Below, in pieces: positions 48,010 to 56,880 of a stretch of 59,514 bases of DNA; the first letter of the stretch is position 1, and each line of letters starts with the position of its first letter. The DNA is from Gammaproteobacteria bacterium (GTDB taxonomy: Bacteria; Pseudomonadota; Gammaproteobacteria; Pseudomonadales; Porticoccaceae): positions 1-59,514 of the forward strand of contig QJWQ01000092.1 of NCBI GenBank assembly GCA_003235325.1, in the 5' to 3' direction. Made by a program: the position numbers and the translations under genes. The notes under the pieces were generated by a model, which was not told the DNA's origin, did not search any database, and worked only from the letters and a program-made list of their open reading frames with translations.

Positions 48010-49575
48010 TCAGCCCAGAAGGTCGGTCGCCACGTGGTAATTGGGGTCTTCCAGCACATTGACCTCGCAAAGATTGCCCGCCCGCTTTAACAGTTTTCTG
48101 CATTCCGGCGCAAGGCCACGCAAATGTAATTCCTTGCCGGCAGCCAGATAGCGTTCTGCAAGGTAGTCCAGAGCTTCGATGGCTGAATGATCACTGACCC
48201 TGGCCGTGCGAAAGTCGATAACCACATCCTTGGGGTCGTCTTCCGGGTTGAAAAGCTCCTTGAAATTGGCCACGGAACCGAAAAATATCGGACCCCGCAA
48301 GACGTAAACCCGATGGTTTTCGTCCTCGTCCTCGATACTGATTTCAATATTCTTGGCATGTTTCCAGGCAAAAACCAGCGCCGAGGTTATTACGCCCACC
48401 AGAACAGCTGTTGCCAGATCAGTGATCACGGTGACGGCGGAAACCAACACCAGAATAAAAGCGTCGGTTCCAGGAATCTTGCGAATGATTCGCAGTGAAG
48501 ACCACTCGAAAGTCCCCAGCACCACCATGAACATTACGCCCACCAGTGCAGCCAGGGGAATCAATTCGATTAGGGCTGCGGCAAACAGGATAAGCAGCAA
48601 AAGGACAGTGCCGGCCGTAATGCCGGATAAACGGCCACGGCCGCCGGAATTGATGTTGATCATGCTCTGGCCGATCATGGCGCAACCACCCATGCCTCCA
48701 AAAAAGCCATTGGTGAAGTTACCCAGTCCCTGGCCGATACACTCCCGGTTTCCATGTCCCCGGGTATTGGTCAGATCGTCGATCAGCGACATGGTCAATA
48801 GCGATTCAATCAGACCGACAGCAGCCAGAACGATGGCGTACGGCAGGATGATATAGAAGGTATCGAGACTGAAAGGCACTGCGGGCACCGCAAACGAGGG
48901 CAATTCACCCTCCAGGGTCACCGCAGCCGCTTGCGAAGGTGGCACCATGTCACGCACGAATTCAATCACGGTTCTGGCGTCGAGATTGAGCAGATGCACC
49001 AGGATAGTAACCACGATGATGGCCACCAACGAGGAAGGAACCGCGGTGGTCAATTTCGGCAAAAAGTGGATGATAAGCATAGTAAGCGCCACAAGCACCA
49101 CCATGGTCGTCATCATGCCCCCTTGCATTAGTACCATGTTGCCCGCGGCGTCCTTGACATGGAACTGCTCCAGTTGAGCCAGGAAGATGACGATGGCCAG
49201 GCCATTGACGAAGCCGAGCATAACCGGGTGGGGCACCATTCGAATAAATTTGCCCAGTTTAAGAATACCGGCACCAATCTGGATGACGCCTGCCAGAACC
49301 ACGGCAGCAAACAGGTATTGCACGCCATGGCTGGCCACCAACGCCACCATGACCACGGCCATGGACCCGGTTGCCCCTGAAATCATGCCTGGGCGCCCGC
49401 CAAAAACAGCGGCAATGATAGCCATCATAAAGGCGGCATAGAGACCGACCATGGGCTCGACGCCGGCGACAAAGGCAAAGGCCACGGCTTCCGGCACCAG
49501 GGCCAGGGCCACTGTAATGCCGGACAGCACATCAATCCGGGCATTTGTGCTGTTGCTTCTGATCAGATCAAACAT
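48010..49575 (-). CDS. SulP family anion transporter with STAS domain
   Basis: This inner-membrane anion (sulfate, bicarbonate or similar) transporter has 521 residues from ATG 49575. The transmembrane part starts VLSGITVALALVPEAVAFAFVAGV, with GLYAAFMMAIIAAVFGGRPGMISGATGSMAVV and NTRGHGNRECIGQGLGNFTNGFFGGMGGCAMIGQS. This last stretch matches the bicarbonate/sulfate SulP type. The cytosolic STAS domain occupies roughly residues 420-515 (DPKDVVIDFRTARVSDHSAIEALDYL). No carbonic anhydrase gene adjoins it, so the substrate is not fixed. Confidence 0.92.
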   Translation of the reverse strand: MFDLIRSNSTNARIDVLSGITVALALVPEAVAFAFVAGVEPMVGLYAAFMMAIIAAVFGGRPGMISGATGSMAVVMVALVASHGVQYLFAAVVLAGVIQIGAGILKLGKFIRMVPHPVMLGFVNGLAIVIFLAQLEQFHVKDAAGNMVLMQGGMMTTMVVLVALTMLIIHFLPKLTTAVPSSLVAIIVVTILVHLLNLDARTVIEFVRDMVPPSQAAAVTLEGELPSFAVPAVPFSLDTFYIILPYAIVLAAVGLIESLLTMSLIDDLTNTRGHGNRECIGQGLGNFTNGFFGGMGGCAMIGQSMININSGGRGRLSGITAGTVLLLLILFAAALIELIPLAALVGVMFMVVLGTFEWSSLRIIRKIPGTDAFILVLVSAVTVITDLATAVLVGVITSALVFAWKHAKNIEISIEDEDENHRVYVLRGPIFFGSVANFKELFNPEDDPKDVVIDFRTARVSDHSAIEALDYLAERYLAAGKELHLRGLAPECRKLLKRAGNLCEVNVLEDPNYHVATDLLG

Positions 49576-49766
49576 GGCGACAACCTGCTTGGTTATTATT
49601 TTCAACCGCACGAAACCAGCGACGCAGCGCTGACAACTACCGACAGTTCGGAAATTAGAAGGTGCAAGACCGGCCAGGGAATTATTACAGCAACAGTATA
49701 TTGCCTGTTATTAGTCACCCACCCCAGGTAGACCCCACCAGAGCCCTGATCATAACGCAAAGGGTT

Positions 49767-49782
49767 GCCTCGATCGAGGCAG
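49767..49782 (+). promoter_or_regulatory. 16-bp perfect palindrome in divergent region
   Basis: TGCCTCGATCGAGGCA is a perfect palindrome located in the 292-base region between the SulP gene (minus) and the amidotransferase gene (plus), about 190 and 85 bases from the start codons. It could be a dimeric repressor site. A TAGAAT at 49834-49839 nearer the amidotransferase gene may be a -10. Confidence 0.35.
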
Positions 49783-49867
49783 ACAGCCTCTGGTATCAGC
49801 GGAGAGCGTTGTATGAAGATCGCGAATACCGGTTAGAATGACGGCCGGGAGAGGTAGGAGGCCGTCG

Positions 49868-50617
49868 ATGAGAATTCACTATTTACAGCATATCGCCTCG
49901 GAAGGCCCTGGTTATATGAAGCGATTCATGGCCGCCAATGGTCATGTAGTAACGGCAACACGCCTGTTTGATGGTGAATTGCCGCCTCCAGTCGAAGAAT
50001 TCGACTGGCTGATCATCATGGGCGGCCCCATGGGCATCCACGATGAAAAAAGGTTCTCCTGGTTGAGCCTGGAAAAAAAATTCATTTTGCAGGCCATCCG
50101 TGCCGACAAACTGGTACTCGGCATCTGCCTGGGAGCCCAACTGGTGGCGAATGTGCTTGGCGCAAGGGTGTCAAAAAATCCCTCTCGTGAAATTGGCTGG
50201 TTCGAGATCAACAGCCATCCCCTCGCGGCCAACTCCATACCCGGACAGATATTTCCGCAACGGTTTGAAGCCCTTCACTGGCATGGCGACACCTTCGACA
50301 TACCGGACGGGGCCACCCCCCTGGGAGCCAGTGAAGCCTGTGAAAATCAGGGGTTCGTGATCGACAACCGAATCCTCGGAATGCAATTTCACCTGGAATT
50401 TACCCCCAAGACCACCCGGGATCTGATTGCTGCCTGTAGCGATGAACTGGATAATTCACGCTATGTACAGACTGCGGAGGAGATTCTCAGAGACCGCAGG
50501 CGTTTTACTCACGCCAACATGCTGATGGAAAAACTTCTCTCTGCCATCTCCGAGGAATACGGACACAGCCACTCAATCGACGGCTTCATTCACACCGAAT
50601 CGGATAGAAATTCCTGA
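49868..50617 (+). CDS. class I glutamine amidotransferase (GMP synthase-like)
   Basis: This stand-alone type 1 GATase domain has 249 residues from ATG 49868 (MRIHYLQHIASEGPGYM). The active-site set is the oxyanion region IIMGGPMGIHDE, the nucleophile in LGICLGAQLVANVLGA, and the His-x-Glu pair in LGMQFHLEFT. Such proteins are usually listed as GMP synthase-like; some are gamma-glutamyl hydrolases of polyamine catabolism. No synthase partner is adjacent. TAGGAGG lies six bases before the ATG, the best ribosome site in the window. Confidence 0.9.
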   Translation: MRIHYLQHIASEGPGYMKRFMAANGHVVTATRLFDGELPPPVEEFDWLIIMGGPMGIHDEKRFSWLSLEKKFILQAIRADKLVLGICLGAQLVANVLGARVSKNPSREIGWFEINSHPLAANSIPGQIFPQRFEALHWHGDTFDIPDGATPLGASEACENQGFVIDNRILGMQFHLEFTPKTTRDLIAACSDELDNSRYVQTAEEILRDRRRFTHANMLMEKLLSAISEEYGHSHSIDGFIHTESDRNS

Positions 50618-50679
50618 CCAATCATAACCCTGGGAAGATTAAATGTCCGAGAGTCTGGTTTAGGGGAATAAAGTCGCCG

Positions 50680-51747
50680 TCAGCATTCCAGGCTGCTTAT
50701 CCCAACCGCCTCCCTGAGCCTTGCATAAAAGGGTTCGGCCTGGGCACGAGCCTTTTTTGCCCCCTCCTGCAGTGTACGTTCAATATGTGCCGGATTCTCG
50801 AGCAATGCACTGTAGGACTCGCGCGCATCCCGAATCTGGTCATTGATTAACTCGAACAACTGCTTCTTGGCCTCACCCCAGGCAATGCCGTTGGCATATG
50901 CCCGGCGCATTTCCTCCGTCTGCTCCACAGAGGCAAATGCCCGCCATATCTGAAACACCGTTGAAGAGTCCGGATCCTTGGGTTCTCCCGGTTCAAGCAG
51001 ATTGGTTTTGATCTTGTTAATGAATTTTCGCAACTGCTTTTCCGGCAGGAAAAGGGGGATGGTATTATTGTAACTCTTGCTCATCTTGCGACCATCGAGA
51101 CCCTGAAGAACCGCGGTGTCAGCATCCACCACCGCCTCCGGTAGGGTGAAGTGTTCGCCGTAGAGAAAATTGAAACGCTGAGCGATATCCCGGGCCATTT
51201 CCAGATGCTGAATCTGGTCCCGACCCACCGGCACTTTGCTGCCATGAAAGAGCAAAATATCCGCCGCCATCAGGATCGGGTAGCTGAACAGGCCCATATT
51301 GATGCCGAAATCCGGATCTTCATTCTCATCCAGGTTCTTTTGCACTGAATCCTTGTAGGCATGGGCCCTGTTCATCAGGCCCTTGGCAGTGACGCAGGTC
51401 AGCAACCAGGTCAATTGAGTAATCTCGGGCACATCCGATTGTCGATAAAAAATAACATTATCAGTATTCAATCCCAGCGCCAGCCAGGTGGCAGCAATTT
51501 CCCGAGTCGACTGGTGTACCCGCGCCGGATCCTGGCATTTAATCAGTGCATGCAGGTCCGCCAGAAAATAGAAGGCCCGGTGCGCGGGATTCTGACTGTT
51601 CTCAATCGCAGGACGAATAGCGCCGACGTAATTTCCCAGATGGGGTGTTCCGGTTGTGGTTATTCCAGTGAGATATGTTTCCCCGATTGACTGAGTGCTG
51701 TTCAAGAAATCTGTACTCCGGTCTGAATTCGATGTCGTTTCCACCAA
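50680..51747 (-). CDS. trpS: tryptophanyl-tRNA synthetase
   Basis: This class I synthetase charges tRNA-Trp. Its 355 residues have the HIGH-type motif TPHLGNYVGAIRPAI, FYFLADLHALI, MAADILLFHGSKVPVGRDQIQHLEMARDIA in the middle and LQGLDGRKMSKSYNN. The frame has no ATG before the conserved core; the candidate starts are TTG 51747 or GTG 51744, with a GGG stretch a few bases upstream. About 15-20 residues at the N-terminus are not family-like. I saw no tryptophan-rich leader peptide. Confidence 0.95.
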   Translation of the reverse strand: MVETTSNSDRSTDFLNSTQSIGETYLTGITTTGTPHLGNYVGAIRPAIENSQNPAHRAFYFLADLHALIKCQDPARVHQSTREIAATWLALGLNTDNVIFYRQSDVPEITQLTWLLTCVTAKGLMNRAHAYKDSVQKNLDENEDPDFGINMGLFSYPILMAADILLFHGSKVPVGRDQIQHLEMARDIAQRFNFLYGEHFTLPEAVVDADTAVLQGLDGRKMSKSYNNTIPLFLPEKQLRKFINKIKTNLLEPGEPKDPDSSTVFQIWRAFASVEQTEEMRRAYANGIAWGEAKKQLFELINDQIRDARESYSALLENPAHIERTLQEGAKKARAQAEPFYARLREAVGISSLEC

Positions 51748-51819
51748 TTACCCGTTCCAGGCAATTTAATATGGGCGAACAAACAGTGAAAAATAACAGC
51801 CATAATAGCGGGATGGCAG

Positions 51820-53145
51820 TTAATTTGTCGCCTCTGCAACCTGCAGCGGTCCGGACTCGTTGTTCAGACGAGACAGAATCAGATACAAATGGAAGGCGTC
51901 GTCGACGCCGGCCAGTTCCCGAATCGAATGCATGGCAAAAGTGGGCACTCCGACATCAAGGGTCTGCACGCCCACAGCTGCAGCTGTAATTGGACCAATA
52001 GTGCTGCCACAGCCCATATCGGTCCTGGCCACAAAGCTCTGCAAGGGAATATCAAGATCAGCCGCCAGTTGACGAAACAGAGCGGCAGTGGTACCGGTGG
52101 TGGCATAGCGTTGTCTGGCATTTACCTTGATCACGGGGCCGCCGTTTAAAAGGGGTCCATGGTTACTGTCATGCTTTTCAGGATAATTGGGATGCACCCC
52201 GTGAGCATTGTCTGTTGACACCATCAGGGACTTGTCGAGAATTCGGCTCAATTGTTGTTCATCCGTCACCAATCTGCACAGCAGAGCCTTCAACATCGGA
52301 CCGTCGGCCCCGCAGGCAGACCTACTGCCAACTTCCTCATGATCATTGCATACCAGAAGACAGGTTTGCTCTCCATCCGCCGCCAATAACGCCTTGAGGC
52401 CAACAAAACAACTGAGCAGATTATCGATTCGCGCCGAAGCGATAAAATCCTGGTAAAGACCAACTAATGAAGGTGACTGGCTGTCATAAAATGACAATTC
52501 ATAGTCCAAAACCTCCGCCACGTCATTACGTCCGGAGAGAATCGTACCGGCCAGCATATCCCGAAAATTCCCGAAGCGGCCATCCTCGACTCGAAACAAG
52601 ACAGGAGGAATATCAGTCTGGGCATTGATACTTCGGCTGTCATTGGCTTTTCGGTCCAGATGTATGGCCAGGCTGGGAATGACAGCGACAGGACTTTTAA
52701 AATCAACCAGTGTCTGCTTCAGGGTTCCCTGCTGATCCCTGTAGACGACCCGGCCTGCCAGGGACAGATCCCGATCGAACCAGGGATTTAACAAGGCACC
52801 GCCATAAACCTCGACGCCCAACTTGAAGTAGTTGTTGGTCACCAGTTCCGGATTCGGCTTTACCATCAGGCAGGGGCTGTCGGTATGCGCACCTATCATA
52901 CGAATGCCGTTATCAAGCATCGAATGCCGCCCCACCACAAGGGCAATGATAGAGCTGCCATTGCGGGTCGTGTAGTACCGGCCCCCAGGTTGCAGATCCC
53001 ACTGATCGGATTCAGACAGGTACTTGAAGCCGGAATCCTCCAGTGCTACCTGGATATTTTTGACTGCGTGAAACGGGGTCGGTGAATCTCCCAGGTAGGC
53101 CATGAGTTCATGGTTGAAATCCGGTTTTAATGCCTGATCAGTCAT
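51820..53145 (-). CDS. apeB: M18 family aminopeptidase
   Basis: This zinc aminopeptidase of the M18 (aspartyl aminopeptidase) family has 441 residues. Metal and catalytic motifs are MIGAHTDSPCLMVKPNP (His, Asp), VCNDHEEVGSRSACGADG (Glu pair, Asp nearby) and STDNAHGVHPNYPEKHD, with a final His in FAMHSIRELAGV. The N-terminus FNHELMAYLGDSPTPFHAVKNI is typical. It is cytosolic and complete. It lies on the minus strand between trpS and uppP. Confidence 0.95.
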   Translation of the reverse strand: MTDQALKPDFNHELMAYLGDSPTPFHAVKNIQVALEDSGFKYLSESDQWDLQPGGRYYTTRNGSSIIALVVGRHSMLDNGIRMIGAHTDSPCLMVKPNPELVTNNYFKLGVEVYGGALLNPWFDRDLSLAGRVVYRDQQGTLKQTLVDFKSPVAVIPSLAIHLDRKANDSRSINAQTDIPPVLFRVEDGRFGNFRDMLAGTILSGRNDVAEVLDYELSFYDSQSPSLVGLYQDFIASARIDNLLSCFVGLKALLAADGEQTCLLVCNDHEEVGSRSACGADGPMLKALLCRLVTDEQQLSRILDKSLMVSTDNAHGVHPNYPEKHDSNHGPLLNGGPVIKVNARQRYATTGTTAALFRQLAADLDIPLQSFVARTDMGCGSTIGPITAAAVGVQTLDVGVPTFAMHSIRELAGVDDAFHLYLILSRLNNESGPLQVAEATN

Positions 53146-53193
53146 CGCCCGCCCCGTAAATAGTTTCTCGCGTTATTGACCACCTGAATGATT

Positions 53194-53994
53194 TCATCTT
53201 GCCGCCAACACTACAACCAGCACAGCCCCCAGGAGCAACCGGTACCAGACAAAGGGCATCATGCCAATACGGTTAATCCAGGTCAGAAAGGTGTGTATAC
53301 ACAGGTAAGCGGTTACAGCAGAAATCAATGCTGCCGTGGCTATGTTAGCCCATGGTACATGTTCCACCTGGCTCAGTTGCAGTCCCTTGTAGCCACCGCT
53401 GAGAACGATGATCGGAATGGCCAGTAGAAATGAAAACCTGGCTGCAGTTACCCGATCAAATCCCAGCAATAATGCCGCAGTGATTGTGATACCCGACCGG
53501 GAAGTTCCAGGAATCAAAGCCACTGCCTGGGCCAGACCGACTATTAGTGCGGTAGTCCAGGTAAACTGGTTGATATCCCTGGATCGCTTGCCAAACCTGT
53601 CTGCGAGACCCAGTAGCAGCCCAAAGAGTATCGTCGTGGAAGCGATAACCCCGACGTGACGCAGGTTCGATTCAATAAAGTCATCTAGCAACAGACCGGC
53701 AATGCCAGCGGGAATAGTGGCCAGAATAAGGTACCAGCCCATTCTGCTTTCGGCACTGGTCCCGCGGCCGACCAGGCTGGCAGTCCAGGCAATGACTAAT
53801 TCAGCTATGTCTCTCCTGAAGTAAACCATCACTGCCATCAAGGTACCGACGTGGACCGCCACATCAAAAGCCAACCCCTGGTCAGGCCAGTGCAGCAATG
53901 CAGAAGGCAAGATCAGGTGAGCGGAACTGGAAATAGGCAGAAACTCTGTCAGCCCCTGAATGATCGCCAGAAATATTTCTTGAAATAAAGTCAC
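53194..53994 (-). CDS. uppP: undecaprenyl-diphosphatase
   Basis: UppP (BacA) recycles the peptidoglycan lipid carrier by dephosphorylating undecaprenyl pyrophosphate; family members confer some bacitracin tolerance. The 266-residue protein has about eight transmembrane helices. Motif 1 is IIQGLTEFLPISSSAHLIL and motif 2 VALIPGTSRSGITITAALLLGFDR. It starts at GTG 53994, overlapping the tsaB stop in GTGA, so the two are translationally coupled. Confidence 0.96.
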   Translation of the reverse strand: MTLFQEIFLAIIQGLTEFLPISSSAHLILPSALLHWPDQGLAFDVAVHVGTLMAVMVYFRRDIAELVIAWTASLVGRGTSAESRMGWYLILATIPAGIAGLLLDDFIESNLRHVGVIASTTILFGLLLGLADRFGKRSRDINQFTWTTALIVGLAQAVALIPGTSRSGITITAALLLGFDRVTAARFSFLLAIPIIVLSGGYKGLQLSQVEHVPWANIATAALISAVTAYLCIHTFLTWINRIGMMPFVWYRLLLGAVLVVVLAAR

Positions 53995-54701
53995 GTTTTC
54001 TCCGGGCTCTCAGGGCGCAATTTTTGACGTTTTTTCCATGAAATATTTTCTCGCAAATAGCTGAGTTCGACTGTATCCACAGCAACGATATCTCCCGCCT
54101 GATAGCGGTTAAGAGCCAGAACCAGGAGGTCCTCGGCATTGGGTTCCAGTGAAACGTCGACCAGATTCGCGGAGATACCCTGGCCAAGGTTGTACGACCA
54201 ACCGCTACCTATGCCGGCGGCAATTGATTCACGAACCAGGGTCGGTATTACTTCAGGCGTGGAGATTCTGTCCGGTTGTATTACCGTTGTATTTTTCTCC
54301 CCCGCCCTATAAACCCCCCAATAGACTTCATTCATCCTTGCGTCCAGAGCTGGCAGTATAAGGGCATCTTCCGGCAGGTTATATTTATGAAACGCGGACA
54401 GGGCCATGACTTCAAGGGTGGAAACCGGAATGACCGGCAGGTTGGCACCGAATGCAAGTCCCTGAACCACACCGAATCCGATCCTGAGGCCGGTGAAGGA
54501 TCCTGGACCTGATGTAAAGGCAACCGCATTAACCTCGGACAGCACAATGCCTGCTTGCCCAAGTATTTGAGCTATCATGGGCAGAATTTTCTGACTATGG
54601 CCGCGCTGCAGTGTTTCTTTTCTGGCAAAGATCCTTCCGTCGACCCACAAGCCTGCGGAACAGGCTTCCATCGATGTGTCCAGAGCCAGAATGGTCGTCA
54701 T
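53991..54701 (-). CDS. tsaB: tRNA threonylcarbamoyladenosine biosynthesis protein TsaB
   Basis: TsaB is the scaffold partner of TsaD in making t6A at position 37 of ANN-decoding tRNAs. The 236-residue ASKHA-fold protein begins ILALDTSMEACSAGLWV and has ILPMIAQILGQAG, AFTSGPGSFTGLRIGFGVVQGLAFG and VYWGVYRAG. It is the usual degenerate paralogue of TsaD, lacking the metal histidines. Length is normal. It is coupled to uppP. Confidence 0.94.
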   Translation of the reverse strand: MTTILALDTSMEACSAGLWVDGRIFARKETLQRGHSQKILPMIAQILGQAGIVLSEVNAVAFTSGPGSFTGLRIGFGVVQGLAFGANLPVIPVSTLEVMALSAFHKYNLPEDALILPALDARMNEVYWGVYRAGEKNTTVIQPDRISTPEVIPTLVRESIAAGIGSGWSYNLGQGISANLVDVSLEPNAEDLLVLALNRYQAGDIVAVDTVELSYLRENISWKKRQKLRPESPEKT

Positions 54702-54761
54702 AATTTACCTGTTAAGCGCCTTTGGAGGCGAAACCACTAAGCGGAAATCAGCTAACCCATC

Positions 54762-54790
54762 AAAAAAATCCCCCGATTGGCGGGGGATTT
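54762..54790 (-). terminator. intrinsic terminator after the AlgP-like gene
   Basis: A 9-bp stem (AAATCCCCC and GGGGGATTT with a seven-base loop) is followed on the minus strand by a T-run at 54768-54762. It lies about 37 bases after the AlgP-like stop and separates it from tsaB. A T-run also follows on the plus strand. Confidence 0.9.
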
Positions 54791-54826
54791 ACTTTTTTTA
54801 TCCAGTCAAGTCCAAATGGACAACAA

Positions 54827-55921
54827 CTATTTCTTCTTCGGTGGACGCCCCCGCCGCTTGCGCACCACGGGTGCGGCAGATACGGCGTCGGTGCCAGTCG
54901 CTGCTTTCTTGGGTGGTCGCCCTCTTCTTGTAGCAGGTTTTTTCACAGTATCACCCTGGGCGGACTGCGCCGGCGGCCTACCTCTGCGACCCGGCTTCTT
55001 GGCCCTGGTTGTGGCGGGCTCTGCAGCTTTTGCTTCACTGGCTTTCTTTATGGCTGCTGCCTTTGATTCATGCCTTTTTGCGACAACTGCCGCTTTCGAC
55101 TTGGCTACCTTGCTAACTGCCTTGACTTTTTTTGCATCGGTAGACTTTCTGGCTTTAAGCCATCTTTGCTCGAACTTTTTAACAGCCTTGGCCAGATCGG
55201 CCTTCGCCTTTTCCTCAAGCTTTTTCTCAACCTGGAGCACCTTGGCCACGGCCTTTTCTTCAGCCAGTCTGGCGGCGGCGGCTATTTTCTGTACCCTGAT
55301 TTCCAGTTTGGCACTTCGCAGTTCATCACGCACTTTTGCCACTTCGGCATTGATCAGTCTGAACTCTTCCTTGGCCTTATCAAGCGCTTTTACTGCAGCA
55401 ACAGTGGGTTTCCGGGCAATCCTGGTTTTAGCGGTTTCGATTTTGTTCTTTGTCGTTGCCAGCTTTTTCTGGTGCTGTGTCAATCCCTTGATCAGGTCTT
55501 TGACCACAGATTCTGCCTTGGCCAGTTCCGGGTGGGCGGAACTTCGGGATGCAACAGTAGCCTTTTTTGCTGCTTTAACAGCTGCTGGAGAGGGTACGGC
55601 GCGTTTGGCCGAAGTTGATTTACGCGCCGCCGTTCTGCGACTGGTAACTTTTTTCGTCGCTACAGCTGGCTTGGATCTGGTTGCAGACTTTCGAGCCGTC
55701 GTTTTCGCCGCCACAGCTTTTTCATTAGCCGGTTTTCTTGCGGTTTTCCGTGGAGCGGATTTTCTGGTGGCCTTTTTCCCCGTCGCTTTTCCAGAAGCCC
55801 CCTCTGCGACTGTTGCCGTTTCAACCGGGGCCTTTTCAGGCGGTGACTTTTCAGCTGCTGCCTGTTCTACAGGCAGTTGGGTAACGGTTGCCTCGTCGTT
55901 ATCAGCCGGACTATTGATCAT
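54827..55921 (-). CDS. AlgP-like histone H1-type protein with AT-hooks
   Basis: This 364-residue protein is extremely rich in Lys, Ala, Arg and Thr. Residues 1-40 are acidic and polar. Residues 40-125 are a KKATRKSAPRKTARK-like basic tract. Residues about 130-270 form a helical, heptad-like middle (VVKDLIKGLTQHQKKLATTK, AKADLAKAVKKFEQRW). The C-terminal 65 residues carry three AT-hook cores, RRGRPP, the last at the very end followed by KKK. This layout resembles Pseudomonas AlgP/AlgR3, a histone H1-like DNA-binding protein linked to alginate regulation. GGGAG lies seven bases before the ATG. It is likely a nucleoid-associated protein. Confidence 0.82.
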   Translation of the reverse strand: MINSPADNDEATVTQLPVEQAAAEKSPPEKAPVETATVAEGASGKATGKKATRKSAPRKTARKPANEKAVAAKTTARKSATRSKPAVATKKVTSRRTAARKSTSAKRAVPSPAAVKAAKKATVASRSSAHPELAKAESVVKDLIKGLTQHQKKLATTKNKIETAKTRIARKPTVAAVKALDKAKEEFRLINAEVAKVRDELRSAKLEIRVQKIAAAARLAEEKAVAKVLQVEKKLEEKAKADLAKAVKKFEQRWLKARKSTDAKKVKAVSKVAKSKAAVVAKRHESKAAAIKKASEAKAAEPATTRAKKPGRRGRPPAQSAQGDTVKKPATRRGRPPKKAATGTDAVSAAPVVRKRRGRPPKKK

Positions 55922-56651
55922 TATCTGTCTCCCAACGCGTATAATTAAGTTAATTCAGGTTCTTATTAATTAAACAAATCGAATCACACTAAATTCTAAG
56001 CAAATAGGCCATCGCTTTCAAAGGAAATTATCGTTAATCACTTTATTTTTTTGCATTTTTTGGTGTATTTTTAATTTTTAACCGATGATTACCCTTTTTT
56101 ACCCGATTATTAATCGCAGACAAATTCCTGCCGTGCATTCACCCATTCGGAGATTTTGTTTCTGCAGGTCACGCCCCGAAACGAATCCCTTCAATTCCCA
56201 ATAGTAAATTCTCTATCTGTTTGGCTATTCGGGTTCGACCAGATTTCTGTTACTTGAGCGGAAATTGAAGGCTGGATGGAAACTAATAGTGAAATAAGTC
56301 CGGCAGTAAACGCTGGCATTTCTGGTCAACTGGTCGGAAACAGCCAAACTCCCGGTGTCTCCCGTCCCGATTTCTAATCCTGCAGACGACCGCATATCAC
56401 CAGGAAATTTGCCGCCGGAATCAATACTGGATGGCAATATCAAGCCCGGAACTCATTTTGGGTGGCAGGGATGGAACCTTCGGAACGGGATTAGTTTCAA
56501 GCTGTAACAGGTGAGAAGTCGAAACTGACATCGACAATTACAGGTCAAACCCCCTATCCAAGTGTCAATGCAAGTCACACATTATCAAACATTCTCACGG
56601 GATAAGTTCCAGGGACTATAAAAAAGATTCGAGATCAGCGCTATTAACCCG
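55922..56651. other. long AT-rich non-coding region
   Basis: About 730 bases hold no credible gene. From 55940 to 56140 the sequence is strongly AT-rich with many A and T runs (for example TTTATTTTTTTGCATTTTTTGG), fitting the promoter region of the AT-hook gene on the minus strand and possibly a binding site for its own product. A 72-codon minus-strand frame at 56225-56443 looks spurious. I could not recognise a decayed gene. Confidence 0.5.
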
Positions 56652-56684
56652 GCGACTAAATAGGCATCCTTCCTATTTGGTCGC
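56652..56684 (-). ncRNA. stable hairpin with AAGGATG loop (minus strand)
   Basis: A 13-bp inverted repeat with one G-T pair (GCGACTAAATAGG and CCTATTTGGTCGC in plus-strand sense) encloses seven bases. On the minus strand the loop is AAGGATG, containing the GGA typical of CsrA/RsmA targets. It is part of a dense hairpin array up to about 56880. Confidence 0.5.
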
Positions 56685-56693
56685 GCGCCATTA

Positions 56694-56880
56694 AAATACT
56701 GGCGGAATTGTGCGAAATTCCTTGTATTTGAATGGTTTGCATTGGCCTTTGGCCAATGGCGGCACGTCCATGTGCCGCATTAACCCTGCATAGAATCTCG
56801 CTGGGTTAATAATACAAACCGACTTTTGGTTCGTTAATGGGCAACATTTATATTGAAACCTGGCCGTCTCGCCATTAACC
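56694..56880 (-). ncRNA. candidate structured RNA with four-way junction
   Basis: Inverted repeats follow one another almost without gaps. First, AAATAC/GTATTT encloses GGAATT/AATTCC (56694-56729). Second, an outer stem GGTTTG/CAAACC (56734-56739, 56815-56820) encloses three abutting hairpins: CATTGGCC/GGCCAATG (56740-56758), GCGGCAC/GTGCCGC (56759-56778) and ATTAACCC/GGGTTAAT (56779-56810). Third, GTTAATGG/CCATTAAC (56833-56879). On the minus strand the middle hairpin loop is ATGGAC, and ATACAAGGA lies at about 56728-56718. Strand and transcription are inferred; the fold is read directly. Confidence 0.55.

Noticed and set aside
55070-55973. Long plus-strand frames opposite the AlgP-like gene
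   Set aside because: They arise from the repetitive Lys/Ala codons of the minus-strand gene. The hydrophobic Phe/Ala-rich translation is an artefact.
56225-56443. 72-codon open frame on the minus strand
   Set aside because: No recognisable motif, odd composition and no ribosome site; it lies in the same non-coding gap.
56779-56879. Integron attC-like site
   Set aside because: The GTTAAT and ATTAAC arms resemble core sites at first glance, but the GTTRRRY/RYYYAAC pattern is not met, no cassette gene adjoins and no integrase is present.
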